The notes beneath the pieces were generated by a model, which did no database searches, had not been told where the DNA came from, and saw nothing but the letters and a program-made list of their open reading frames with translations. The translations under genes and the position numbers were made by a program. A DNA stretch of 6,011 nt, from assembly GCA_002396325.1 (NCBI GenBank), contig DGXM01000058.1, forward strand, positions 1-6,011. The letters are read 5' to 3'. The DNA is from Treponema sp. UBA4232. GTDB lineage: Bacteria; Spirochaetota; Spirochaetia; Treponematales; Treponemataceae. Position 1 is the first letter of the stretch. The number at the start of each line of letters is the position of its first letter. Shown in pieces: positions 1-5,977 of the stretch.

Positions 1-843
1 GATTAGTTTTTTGAGTCCCTTTGCAAAATCCCGGATCAGTTTGGAGGGAAGGGGATTGACCATTCCCAGTTTCAGAATGTTGGCCTCGTCTCCCAGAACT
101 TCCTTTGCATACTGGTAACTTGTGGATGATGTGATGATTCCAACGTCACTCAATGCAGAACCTGATGCGGCTTTTTCCACGCGGTTGATTCCGCTCGTGC
201 ATGACCATTCCTCTATGTCCTTCATGCGCTGTTCCACAAAAGGATGACGGCAGATTGCGTTTGCAGGGGCCATCACGTATTTCTGCACGTTCTTTTCATA
301 TTTCTTGTGCTCTGGAACGACTCTTTCCGCTGTCTGCACGATGCTCTGGCTGTGGGCAACACGGGTGCACATCTTGTACAAAACGGGCGTGTCGAATTTT
401 TCGCTTATTTCAAATGCCATTGCCGCAAACTGACGGGCTTCATCTGAATCGCTCGGCTCTATCATGGGGATTTTTGATGCTATTGCGTGATGACGGCTGT
501 CCTGCTCGTTCTGAGAGGAGTGCATTCCCGGATCATCGGCCACACCGACAACAAGACCTGCATTCACACCGGTATAACTTGCCGTGTAAAGGGGGTCTGC
601 CGCAACATTAAGACCCACGTGCTTCATACCGCAGAAAGACCTGCGCCCCGCAAGACATGCTCCAAAGGCGCTTTCCAGGGCAACCTTTTCGTTCGGGGCC
701 CATTCACAGTAAATTTCCTTGAATTTTGCGGCCTCTTCCGTAATTTCCGTACTGGGAGTTCCCGGATAACTTGAAATGAATTCACATCCGGCTTCAAAAA
801 AACCGCGTGCCGCAGCGGCGTTTCCCAACATGAGCTGTTTCAT
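1..843 (-). CDS. iorA: Indolepyruvate:ferredoxin oxidoreductase, alpha subunit (N-terminal half, runs off left edge)
   Basis: This gene encodes the large subunit of the thiamine-diphosphate and iron-sulfur enzyme that oxidatively decarboxylates aryl pyruvates (indolepyruvate, phenylpyruvate) to aryl-acetyl-CoA while reducing ferredoxin, a cytoplasmic step of anaerobic aromatic amino acid fermentation. My translation is open for 281 codons to the window edge, with no stop. Family signatures seen are SSYPGTPSTEITEEAA (about residues 24-39), EWAPNEKVALE (47-57), GMKHVGLNVAADPLY (72-86) and ADDPGMHSSQNEQDSRHHA (102-120), all from the N-terminal pyruvate-oxidoreductase domain. Family members are usually about 580-600 residues, so the C-terminal thiamine-diphosphate and 4Fe-4S domains lie outside the window. 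The ATG at 843 is preceded by AAGGGG five bases upstream and by a good promoter. The beta subunit gene (iorB) often follows but would be out of view. The family call is secure; the exact aryl-pyruvate preference is not visible. Confidence 0.95.
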   Translation of the reverse strand, partial: MKQLMLGNAAAARGFFEAGCEFISSYPGTPSTEITEEAAKFKEIYCEWAPNEKVALESAFGACLAGRRSFCGMKHVGLNVAADPLYTASYTGVNAGLVVGVADDPGMHSSQNEQDSRHHAIASKIPMIEPSDSDEARQFAAMAFEISEKFDTPVLYKMCTRVAHSQSIVQTAERVVPEHKKYEKNVQKYVMAPANAICRHPFVEQRMKDIEEWSCTSGINRVEKAASGSALSDVGIITSSTSYQYAKEVLGDEANILKLGMVNPLPSKLIRDFAKGLKKLI

Positions 844-883
844 ATCTTCCCCTTACAAGTTCAAAATCTTCTATAATATAACC

Positions 884-912
884 ATTATATACATACGCAC
901 GCAAAAAGTAAA
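884..912 (-). promoter_or_regulatory. Sigma-70-type promoter for iorA
   Basis: Reading the minus strand, TTTACT (plus positions 907-912) is followed after exactly 17 bases by a perfect TATAAT (884-889). Transcription would start near 877, giving a leader of about 34 bases that includes the AAGGGG ribosome binding site at 849-854. A second AT-rich run just downstream could offer an alternative -10. The assignment rests on sequence match and position only. Confidence 0.7.
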
Positions 913-947
913 CACAATTTGTTTTAATGCCCTTAATGCCGCCGGAC

Positions 948-974
948 TTTACACTGAAAGAAGTTTCTGATAAT
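948..974 (+). promoter_or_regulatory. Possible weak promoter for the DUF1295 gene
   Basis: TTTACA (948-953) is a good -35 match. GATAAT (969-974) matches five of six -10 positions but lies only 15 bases away; with 17-base spacing the hexamer would be TAATGT, a poor match. The 844-1030 gap is divergent, so some plus-strand promoter is expected here, but the exact elements are uncertain. Confidence 0.3.
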
Positions 975-1002
975 GTTGAAACTGATTTAATTTCGTTGAC
1001 CG

Positions 1003-1015
1003 TTCCGATTCGGAA
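1003..1015. repeat. 13-bp perfect palindrome ahead of the DUF1295 gene
   Basis: TTCCGA and TCGGAA flank a single central T. The site ends five bases before the AGGAG ribosome binding site (1020-1024). It could be an operator for an unidentified regulator or a short hairpin in the mRNA leader. No regulator can be named from the sequence. Confidence 0.45.
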
Positions 1016-1030
1016 TGGCAGGAGTTTTGT

Positions 1031-1921
1031 ATGAAAAAAAATGGCAGCCGCGTTTTCTGGCTGACTGTAGTTGCGCTGGTGTATGCCGCCTCTTTGATTC
1101 TGGGGATTTGGCTTTTCAACCGCTTTTATGAAAGATTTGGAATCTATCTTTCAATTCTGATTGCCGACGTGATTGCAACCGTCTTCGTTTTTTTGTTCTC
1201 GCTGATTTTCAGGAATGCCTCTGTCTACGATCCGTACTGGAGTGTGCAGCCGCCCGTCATACTGATTTCTCTCCTCTGTTTCGGTGGAGCGTCTCTTCAC
1301 ACCGTGGCTCTTGCCGCTGCCGTGGGATGCTGGGCCGTCAGACTCACCGCAAACTGGATTTACAATTTTCATGGGCTTGACTACCAGGACTGGCGGTACA
1401 AAATGCTCAAGGAAAAAACAGGCATTTTCTATCCTGCTGTGAACCTTCTGGGCATTCACATGTTTCCGACGCTTGTTGTGTACGCCTGTGTTCTTCCCGG
1501 AATACATCTGTGCGCGGCTGTGAAATCCAACCCCGGTATGGAAATGCCTTTATGGACTTTGGTCTTCTGTCTGCTGATTGTGCTTGCAACCGTTCTTCAG
1601 GGAGTGGCCGACATTCAGATGCACCGTTTCCGCGCTCAAAAATCCGGGGGACTTATGAGAGAAGGGCTCTGGAAAAATGCCCGTCATCCGAATTATCTTG
1701 CCGAAATCTCAATCTGGTGGCTGGTTGCTCTGTTTTCATTCTTCTCCTGCGGTATGCCCTGGTACTTCTTTGCCGGAGCCTTCGCAAACATGCTGATGTT
1801 CATTTTCATAAGCGTTCCAATGGCAGAAAACAGGCAGAAACAGAAGGTCGGTGAAGAGGTTTTCTCCGCATACAAAAAACAGACCCGCATGTTCCTGCCC
1901 ATTCCCAAAAAAGCCGTCTGA
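1031..1921 (+). CDS. DUF1295-family membrane protein (steroid 5-alpha-reductase / isoprenylcysteine methyltransferase-like fold)
   Basis: This 296-residue integral membrane protein probably spans the membrane six or more times: hydrophobic stretches lie at about residues 8-29, 38-60, 74-100, 136-162, 174-194 and 226-264. Hallmarks of the DUF1295 group are YDPYWSV (66-72), an NW...GLDYQDWRY block (108-123) and, towards the C-terminus, LMREGLWKNARHPNYLAE (208-225) followed by AYKKQTRMFLPIPKK (280-294). The ARHPNY motif and the aromatic/basic tail correspond to the cofactor-binding end in steroid reductases and isoprenylcysteine methyltransferases. Those relatives use NADPH or S-adenosylmethionine, but the substrate of bacterial DUF1295 proteins is generally unknown and I assign none. 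The ATG at 1031 has AGGAG six bases upstream. The gene stands alone on the plus strand and ends 6 bp from the end of nrtR, so it is not part of the NAD operon. Confidence 0.88.
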   Translation: MKKNGSRVFWLTVVALVYAASLILGIWLFNRFYERFGIYLSILIADVIATVFVFLFSLIFRNASVYDPYWSVQPPVILISLLCFGGASLHTVALAAAVGCWAVRLTANWIYNFHGLDYQDWRYKMLKEKTGIFYPAVNLLGIHMFPTLVVYACVLPGIHLCAAVKSNPGMEMPLWTLVFCLLIVLATVLQGVADIQMHRFRAQKSGGLMREGLWKNARHPNYLAEISIWWLVALFSFFSCGMPWYFFAGAFANMLMFIFISVPMAENRQKQKVGEEVFSAYKKQTRMFLPIPKKAV

Positions 1922-1937
1922 AAGATTTCACATCTTT
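1921..1937. terminator. Possible weak bidirectional terminator between convergent genes
   Basis: AAAGAT and ATCTTT form a perfect 6-bp inverted repeat around TTCAC, followed by T residues on the plus strand and preceded by A-rich sequence on the other. It spans the whole gap between the two convergent genes and includes part of the nrtR stop codon. The stem is AT-rich and short, so it would be a weak terminator at best. No stronger hairpin is visible at this junction. Confidence 0.25.
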
Positions 1938-2764
1938 TTCCTGCGGTATAATTTTGCCGGACGGTGGCCGGCTCCGCTGGTGGATTTGTCTGTCTCCTCC
2001 ACAAGAGGCATGACTTTCCGCCTGAAGTTGGCCGCCTGAACTGTTGTTCCAAGCAGAGTCTCCTGCACTTTCTGCAATCCGCTCAAAGTGAAAAGTTCCG
2101 GCATGAAATCAAACAGCGTCTCAAAGTCGTTTCCGCTTTTACGGATGATTCCGTAGGCCGTCGCAATTATCTTCGCATGGTCAAATGCCAAATCTCCGCC
2201 CTCACGAAGTTCATACTTACTGCGGCCGAACTGTGTGCGTTCCTCCCTCAAATCAGCATGAAGAGTTATGTCCTCTTCCGCATTTCTAAGAGTCAGCTTT
2301 CTCCATCCGTTTTTGTCGGCATCGGAAAAATCAATCGTGAACCATTTCGCTTCCGCCGCATCATCTCCGGCAAGGGCACGCACGTTTTCCTCGTCAACAA
2401 TCGAAATGTACGAACTGGAGATAACGCGTCCACGGGGATCACGGTCCACCTGACTGAATGACCCCATCGGCATCAGAGCCGCAGGCCTCAAATCTGTTTC
2501 CTCCCGCAGCTCCCTGAATGCACATTCCTCAAGGGTCTCGTCCATATTCAGGAATCCTCCGGGAAGCGCCCATTTTCCCCTGCACGGATGACCGCCTCTT
2601 TTTATGAGCAGCAGGGAAAGCGTTTTTTTCTCATCCTGACGATAGTTGCGCTCGGCCTCTCCTGTCACACCGAATGTCACAATGTCTACCGTCAGACTGG
2701 GACGTGGATATTTTGTGATGTCATATCCGCGGAGAAATTCCTCCTCGCTCAAATCTTCCTGCAT
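1928..2764 (-). CDS. nrtR: NrtR-type Nudix / winged-helix transcriptional regulator of NAD metabolism
   Basis: This 278-residue two-domain protein has an N-terminal Nudix domain (about 22-150) with its Nudix box at 70-92: G70, E76, then R84-E85-L86-R87-E88-E89, so the catalytic glutamates are present. The usual glycine two residues after the last glutamate is aspartate (D91). SQVDRDPRGRVISSSY (104-119) resembles ADP-ribose-processing Nudix proteins. The C-terminal part (about 190-275) matches the NrtR winged helix: LAFDHAKII (192-200), ELFTLSGLQKVQETLLG (223-239), NFRRKVMPLVEET (246-258) and GHRPAKLYR (266-274). Known NrtR proteins repress NAD genes and let go of DNA when they bind ADP-ribose. 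The gene follows pncA after 12 bp, with GGTGGA before the ATG, so it is probably autoregulated through the operon promoter. A plain ADP-ribose hydrolase, or a sugar-sensing paralogue such as AraR of Bacteroides, are less likely alternatives in this setting. Confidence 0.92.
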   Translation of the reverse strand: MQEDLSEEEFLRGYDITKYPRPSLTVDIVTFGVTGEAERNYRQDEKKTLSLLLIKRGGHPCRGKWALPGGFLNMDETLEECAFRELREETDLRPAALMPMGSFSQVDRDPRGRVISSSYISIVDEENVRALAGDDAAEAKWFTIDFSDADKNGWRKLTLRNAEEDITLHADLREERTQFGRSKYELREGGDLAFDHAKIIATAYGIIRKSGNDFETLFDFMPELFTLSGLQKVQETLLGTTVQAANFRRKVMPLVEETDKSTSGAGHRPAKLYRRKKM

Positions 2765-2776
2765 ATTTTTCCACCG

Positions 2777-3289
2777 TCACCGAATCGCAATCTGGCAGGC
2801 CTTCATTGCGGAAAGTGCGTTCTCGTGGCTCTGTGGCGAAACGCCGGCGCAGGCAGAAGAATCACAGCTCACCGGAACCTCGGGAAGACGGGCCTTAAGC
2901 ACAAGGGCATTTGAAATCACGCAGATGTCGGTGCAAAGTCCAACGACTTCAATCTCCTCAAGCTCAGGAAGACAGGCTGCATACTCCGCAAGCTGCAGGG
3001 AACCGAAAGTGGGTTTGTTGATGACCACGGAATCCGCAACGTCAAGAGCTGAAGAAATCTGCCAACCCCTGCTGCCCTCGATGCAGTGCTCCACCGGAAG
3101 ATTCTTTCCCTCCTGGGTGTTCAAATAATTTTTCTGGTGTGTGTCGCGGGTGAACACAACCCTGTCCCCACGGCTCCTGTATTCGGCAATCTTCTTCTGA
3201 ACCGCGGGAACAATCGCCACGGCCTCTTTTGTGCCGAGAGCTCCATCTATAAAATCATTCTGCATATCCACAACAACCAAAAGCTTCAT
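2777..3289 (-). CDS. pncA: Nicotinamidase (isochorismatase-like cysteine hydrolase)
   Basis: This enzyme hydrolyses nicotinamide to nicotinate and ammonia in the cytoplasm, feeding nicotinate to PncB. The 170-residue protein has the expected catalytic triad: D8 in VVVDMQNDFI, K92 in INKPTFGS and C123 in GLCTDICVISNA. The metal-site residues D49 and H51 (in TRDTH) and H68 (in PVEHC) are also present. It is a little shorter than the well-studied PncA proteins (about 180-215 residues) but lacks nothing obvious. The superfamily includes other amidases and isochorismatases; the position between nadE and nrtR is what makes nicotinamidase the best call. The ATG at 3289 has AGGAGA eight bases upstream, overlapping the nadE stop codon, which suggests translation coupled to nadE. 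Confidence 0.92.
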   Translation of the reverse strand: MKLLVVVDMQNDFIDGALGTKEAVAIVPAVQKKIAEYRSRGDRVVFTRDTHQKNYLNTQEGKNLPVEHCIEGSRGWQISSALDVADSVVINKPTFGSLQLAEYAACLPELEEIEVVGLCTDICVISNALVLKARLPEVPVSCDSSACAGVSPQSHENALSAMKACQIAIR

Positions 3290-3301
3290 ATTGACTGTCT
3301 C

Positions 3302-4081
3302 CTATTTCCATTTCTCGATGTTTCTGAAAGACGGTACGAACGCGGGGAGATTCAAAAGCCTCTTTTTCCATTCGATGCCCTGAATCCTCTTCTGAATCTT
3401 CTCTGCTTTTTCAGAAGGAACGCAATCCGCCTTTCCCAACGCAACAGCCTCAAGTTCATCGTAAGTGAAGCCGAGTTTTGCTTCGTCGGTCATTCCGCAC
3501 ATTCCGTCACTCGGAGCCTTACGGACCAAATCTTCCGGCAGACCGAGCGCAAGTCCCAGCTCCACAACTTCCCTCACGAAAAGCCATGCAAGAGGAGCAA
3601 AATCACCCGCACCGTCGCCCCACAAAGTGAAAAAGCCCGCAAGCCTCTCGCTCAGATTTCCGTTGCATGAAACACGGGCATTCCCAAGCATGGCCGTCAC
3701 ACCGTAAAGAGTTGCCATCCTGAGTCTGCTGGGAGTGTTCGTGTTGAACTGGTCGGGCGTCGAGTCTTTCCCCATTGCACTTTTCACGGCTTCGGAAATT
3801 CCTTCGTATGCACCGGCAATGTTCACAGTGTAATTTTCAATCCCCAGAAAATCGCAAAGCCTGTGTGAATCGGAAATATCCTTCTGCACACCGTTCGGCA
3901 TAAGGACTCCCACAACTCTGTCCTTTCCCAGAGCCTCGCAGCACAAAGCCGCAACCGTGGAAGAATCCTTCCCGCCGGAAATGCCGATTACAGCCCTGGT
4001 GCCGCCGTTGCCGTTCTTCGCGAAATATTCCCTCACGAAATCAACAGCTTCCTTTTTCAGTGCGTTACCGTTACTCGTCAT
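3302..4081 (-). CDS. nadE: NAD+ synthetase, ammonia-dependent
   Basis: This enzyme converts nicotinate adenine dinucleotide to NAD+ using ATP and ammonia, the last step of the pathway. The 259-residue protein is of the short type, with no glutaminase (nitrilase-like) domain, so it should use free ammonia. Diagnostic motifs are the PP-loop SGGKDSS (35-41), NTPSRLRMATLYG (115-127), NGNLSE (140-145), GDGAGDFAPLAWL (155-167) and KAPSDGMCGMTDEAKLGFTY (188-207). The ATG at 4081 lies inside the end of pncB, giving an 11-bp overlap, with GGAGG seven bases upstream, so the two are probably translationally coupled. The stop is TAG. Length and motifs match the bacterial and archaeal ammonia-dependent family. 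The ammonia released by PncA could contribute to this reaction, but that is inference. Confidence 0.96.
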   Translation of the reverse strand: MTSNGNALKKEAVDFVREYFAKNGNGGTRAVIGISGGKDSSTVAALCCEALGKDRVVGVLMPNGVQKDISDSHRLCDFLGIENYTVNIAGAYEGISEAVKSAMGKDSTPDQFNTNTPSRLRMATLYGVTAMLGNARVSCNGNLSERLAGFFTLWGDGAGDFAPLAWLFVREVVELGLALGLPEDLVRKAPSDGMCGMTDEAKLGFTYDELEAVALGKADCVPSEKAEKIQKRIQGIEWKKRLLNLPAFVPSFRNIEKWK

Positions 4082-5306
4082 GACTCAGCCTCCACTCAAT
4101 CGTTTTCTTGAGATACTCCACGTATTCTCCGTCCTTGCACATGGTTTTTCCCACGGCATTTGAAAGTTTTGCCACAGGACGATTGTTGCACTCGGTGACT
4201 TTCATAACAATGTTCAAAGAAGGCACGTCGGTATCATTTGCAATATAGGTTCCGATTCCGAACGCCACTTTAGCCTTCGGTTTGAAATACTTGTACAATC
4301 CGCTCGCTCTCTCAAAATCAAGGCTGTCGCTGAAAAGCAGTGTCTTGGTCTTCGGATTCACACGCTCATCGTGGTACTTTTCGTAGAACTTCTGGAAATG
4401 CTCAACCCATGCGTCTCCCCATTTGTACGGATCTCCTGAATCGTGGCGCACACCGGAAAAGCAGATTGAGTAAGTGTAACCCATGTCCAGATGCGCAGTC
4501 TCATCGCCGATGGTGTCTGTCAGATAGGTTCCGTTCAAAACGCCGTACTCTTTCGTCCACGCCTCCATCGCAAGTTTGTTGGAATACGCAGGATTGTACA
4601 TCGGGTCGCCCTGTCCCACGCACATCACGAACTCATGGGCCATGGTTCCCACCGGAGTCACATTGTATTTCATCGCCAGATACACGTTTGAAGTACCCAC
4701 GCATTTTGAATCCTTGTACTGACCGTTGGCAGCGCAGAGAGTCTTGACCGCAAGCTCCTGGGCCTCTGCACTCAGACGGCGGCGCAGACCGAACTCGGAA
4801 AACAGCCCGATATTGTATGTGCCGTTCACAAGCCAGTCCCTCTTTTCCTCAAGCTTCCTTTTGTACTGCTCGAAAAGATCGTCGTAATCATAGGCCATGC
4901 GGAAATAAACCTCGTTTACGATTGCAAGAATCGGAATTTCGTACATTGAAGTGTTCAGCCAGGTGCCGGAAGCCTCTATTGAAAGGCCGCAGTCCGCATT
5001 GTCGGAAATCACAATATCCTCGAAACGGGGAGTCCAAATCTGCAGGTGGTCAATGTAATCCTCGTGCAGCCAGTCGATGCTCAGAAGATATTTCAGTTCC
5101 TCCTTTTTGAAACGCAGCGTACAGTAATGCACAATCTGCTCACGGATTTCGTCAATCATATCCCGAGTGAAAACAATATCGCTGTTGCGGCATTTGAAAG
5201 TCCATGTGGTCTTGTAGGACGGGTACTGGTGGTAAATGGCCTGTCCCATTGAAAATTTGTACAAGTCCGTTTCCAAAAGACTGTTGATAATCGGCTTCAG
5301 TTTCAT
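4071..5306 (-). CDS. pncB: Nicotinate phosphoribosyltransferase
   Basis: This enzyme joins nicotinate to 5-phosphoribosyl-1-pyrophosphate to give nicotinate mononucleotide, with ATP hydrolysis stimulating the reaction (Preiss-Handler route). The protein is 411 residues, close to the roughly 400 of the enterobacterial PncB type. Motifs seen are LLETDLYKFSMGQAI (10-24), FSEFGLRRRLS (169-179), GTSNVYLAMKY (204-214), VGTMAHEF (219-226), GVRHDSGDPYKWGD (285-298), LFSDSLDFERA (324-334) and FGIGTYIANDTD (349-360). H224 in GTMAHE corresponds by motif to the histidine phosphorylated in Salmonella PncB. An in-frame ATG exists further upstream at 5372, but it falls within the -35 box of the operon promoter. 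The ATG at 5306 is chosen because the family N-terminus begins there and AAAGGGGG sits five bases upstream. It is the first gene of the operon. Confidence 0.96.
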   Translation of the reverse strand: MKLKPIINSLLETDLYKFSMGQAIYHQYPSYKTTWTFKCRNSDIVFTRDMIDEIREQIVHYCTLRFKKEELKYLLSIDWLHEDYIDHLQIWTPRFEDIVISDNADCGLSIEASGTWLNTSMYEIPILAIVNEVYFRMAYDYDDLFEQYKRKLEEKRDWLVNGTYNIGLFSEFGLRRRLSAEAQELAVKTLCAANGQYKDSKCVGTSNVYLAMKYNVTPVGTMAHEFVMCVGQGDPMYNPAYSNKLAMEAWTKEYGVLNGTYLTDTIGDETAHLDMGYTYSICFSGVRHDSGDPYKWGDAWVEHFQKFYEKYHDERVNPKTKTLLFSDSLDFERASGLYKYFKPKAKVAFGIGTYIANDTDVPSLNIVMKVTECNNRPVAKLSNAVGKTMCKDGEYVEYLKKTIEWRLSHDE

Positions 5307-5329
5307 ATTTTCCCCCTTTACTGAATCTC

Positions 5330-5350
5330 TTATTGTTAATTTGATAATAA
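5330..5350. promoter_or_regulatory. Candidate NrtR operator over the -10 box and start site
   Basis: This is a 21-bp imperfect palindrome: TTATTGTTAA and TTGATAATAA flank a central T at 5340, and eight of ten base pairs match. It covers the whole -10 hexamer and the predicted transcription start, so a bound protein would block RNA polymerase. NrtR sites in other bacteria are palindromes of about this length, and the operon's last gene encodes NrtR. The AT-rich sequence makes chance symmetry possible; the assignment is inference. Confidence 0.5.
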
Positions 5351-5372
5351 CACGGTAAAAGGGTCCTGTCAA
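5344..5372 (-). promoter_or_regulatory. Strong sigma-70-type promoter of the NAD salvage operon
   Basis: On the minus strand a perfect TTGACA (plus positions 5367-5372) is followed after 17 bases by TATTAT (5344-5349), one base from the -10 consensus. Transcription should begin near 5337, leaving a leader of about 30 bases before the pncB start. Such a strong core promoter fits control by a repressor rather than by an activator. Confidence 0.82.
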
Positions 5373-5389
5373 GAGATATTTTCAAATTA

Positions 5390-5410
5390 ATAATAACATT
5401 TTGACATTAT
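5390..5410. promoter_or_regulatory. Second candidate operator upstream of the -35 box
   Basis: This second 21-bp imperfect palindrome is centred at 5400: ATAATAACAT and TTGACATTAT flank a central T, and seven of ten pairs match. It shares the string ATAATAACA with the site near the -10, and the two centres are 60 bp apart. The TTGACA it contains on the plus strand could also be a -35 box of a weak divergent promoter (TTGAAT at 5425-5430, 18-bp spacing). Weaker than the first site. Confidence 0.3.
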
Positions 5411-5483
5411 CACAGGCACTGATTTTGAATTACGAAGCAGGAAATCAGAGGAGAATGTTGAAATTTTTTAGAATTCCCGACTG

Positions 5484-5640
5484 AACGGCAGGCCCAATCA
5501 AGCGGCTTTCGCACACCCATGCGTTTCCCGCTTTCCGCCCTTCCGCTGTCGCTCCATTCCGGCTTGAAGCGGCACTTCAAGCCGGAACGCTGGCGCGGGG
5601 CTTCAATCGGGCGTAGCATTTTAATTCGGAATCCCGGAAC
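5484..5640. repeat. GC-rich palindromic island, probably an interspersed repeat unit
   Basis: A non-coding block of about 63% GC (hand count over 5481-5620) sits in AT-rich surroundings. Its core is a perfect 13-bp inverted repeat, TTCCGGCTTGAAG (5557-5569) and CTTCAAGCCGGAA (5575-5587), around the loop CGGCA. The outer ends are also roughly inverted: GCCCAATCAAG (5492-5502) against CTTCAATCGGGC (5601-5612). The left arm holds an all-but-pyrimidine tract (5523-5546) made of loose CTTTCCGCC-like units. Imperfect direct repeats GAATTCCCGACTGAAC (5471-5486) and GAATCCCGGAAC (5629-5640) flank it. Small open frames cross it on both strands but look like by-products of the symmetry. It resembles dispersed intergenic repeats, possibly able to move, but copy number cannot be seen here. 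It has no terminator-like T run directly after the stem. Confidence 0.55.
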
Positions 5641-5689
5641 CGCGGCGTTTCAAAACTTGTTGTGTGGACGCCCGCACTGGGGTGCTTTT

Positions 5690-5977
5690 GGAGAAGATAG
5701 TATACACGATGATATTAAAGTTCTTAAAAAGATATATAAATTATTTTGTAATAACTCTTACATGTTTAAATCTTTTATCCTGTTGCTTAAATAAATTTTG
5801 TATTGAATATCTAATATATTTCTTAGTATTCTCTTTTGCATCAATTCTTTTTACTTTTCTTGAAGTCAAAATATTATATAAAGGTTTTATCAGCGATAAA
5901 TCAGTTGGTATATTATGTTTTTCTTTCGTTATAAGTCTTATTTTTCTCATATTAAGTTTTATATATAAAGATCCTGG
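5690..5977. other. AT-rich stretch with no convincing gene
   Basis: Composition drops to about 20% GC (hand count over 5721-5940), far below the rest of the window. The longest open frame runs on the minus strand from 5950 to 5741 (69 codons) and would encode a Lys/Arg/Ile-rich peptide beginning MRKIRLITKEKHN. It has no recognisable ribosome binding site, no known motif and the amino acid content expected of random AT-rich DNA. I therefore do not call it a gene, although a small horizontally acquired gene or a remnant cannot be excluded. No tRNA, rRNA or CRISPR-like structure is visible. Confidence 0.5.

Larger units (their letters stand above)
1928..5306 (-). other. NAD salvage operon pncB-nadE-pncA-nrtR
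   Basis: Four minus-strand genes are packed head to tail: pncB and nadE overlap by 11 bp, and nadE-pncA and pncA-nrtR are each separated by 12 bp. Each gene has its own Shine-Dalgarno site, no internal promoter or terminator is obvious, and one strong promoter precedes pncB. The unit encodes nicotinamide deamidation, nicotinate phosphoribosylation, the final amidation to NAD+, and the likely regulator of the pathway. Co-transcription is inferred from spacing and function. Confidence 0.88.

Noticed and set aside
924..940. Tandem direct repeat TTAATGCC in the divergent intergenic region
   Set aside because: Two 8-base copies one base apart are easily chance in a short AT-rich region and do not align with either promoter in a meaningful way.
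201..970. Several plus-strand open frames between 201 and 970
   Set aside because: They are antisense to the iorA frame, whose protein motifs are unmistakable, and lack family resemblance.
5307..5372. Upstream in-frame ATG that would lengthen PncB by 22 residues
   Set aside because: The ATG overlaps the -35 box of the operon promoter, it has no fitting ribosome binding site, and the extra residues do not resemble the family; the ATG at 5306 has AAAGGGGG and the conserved N-terminus.
5557..5587. Rho-independent terminator formed by the 13-bp stem
   Set aside because: The stem is strong, but neither strand has a T run directly after it, and no gene ends immediately before it.
5410..5619. Minus-strand open frame of 69 codons across the GC-rich island
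   Set aside because: It mirrors the opposite-strand frame through the inverted repeat and continues into the promoter region; no ribosome binding site, no family resemblance.
5484..5640. Integron attC site
   Set aside because: The imperfect stem with unpaired bases is reminiscent of attC, but I find no paired RYYYAAC and GTTRRRY core sites at its ends and no cassette gene beside it.
5519..5794. Plus-strand open frame of 91 codons across the GC-rich island and AT-rich stretch
   Set aside because: Its first half is simply the translation of the palindromic island and its second half is AT-rich random-looking sequence; no ribosome binding site and no known motif.
5741..5950. Minus-strand Lys/Ile-rich open frame of 69 codons
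   Set aside because: No Shine-Dalgarno sequence before the ATG, biased composition explained by AT-rich DNA, and no recognisable domain; kept only as a comment on the region.
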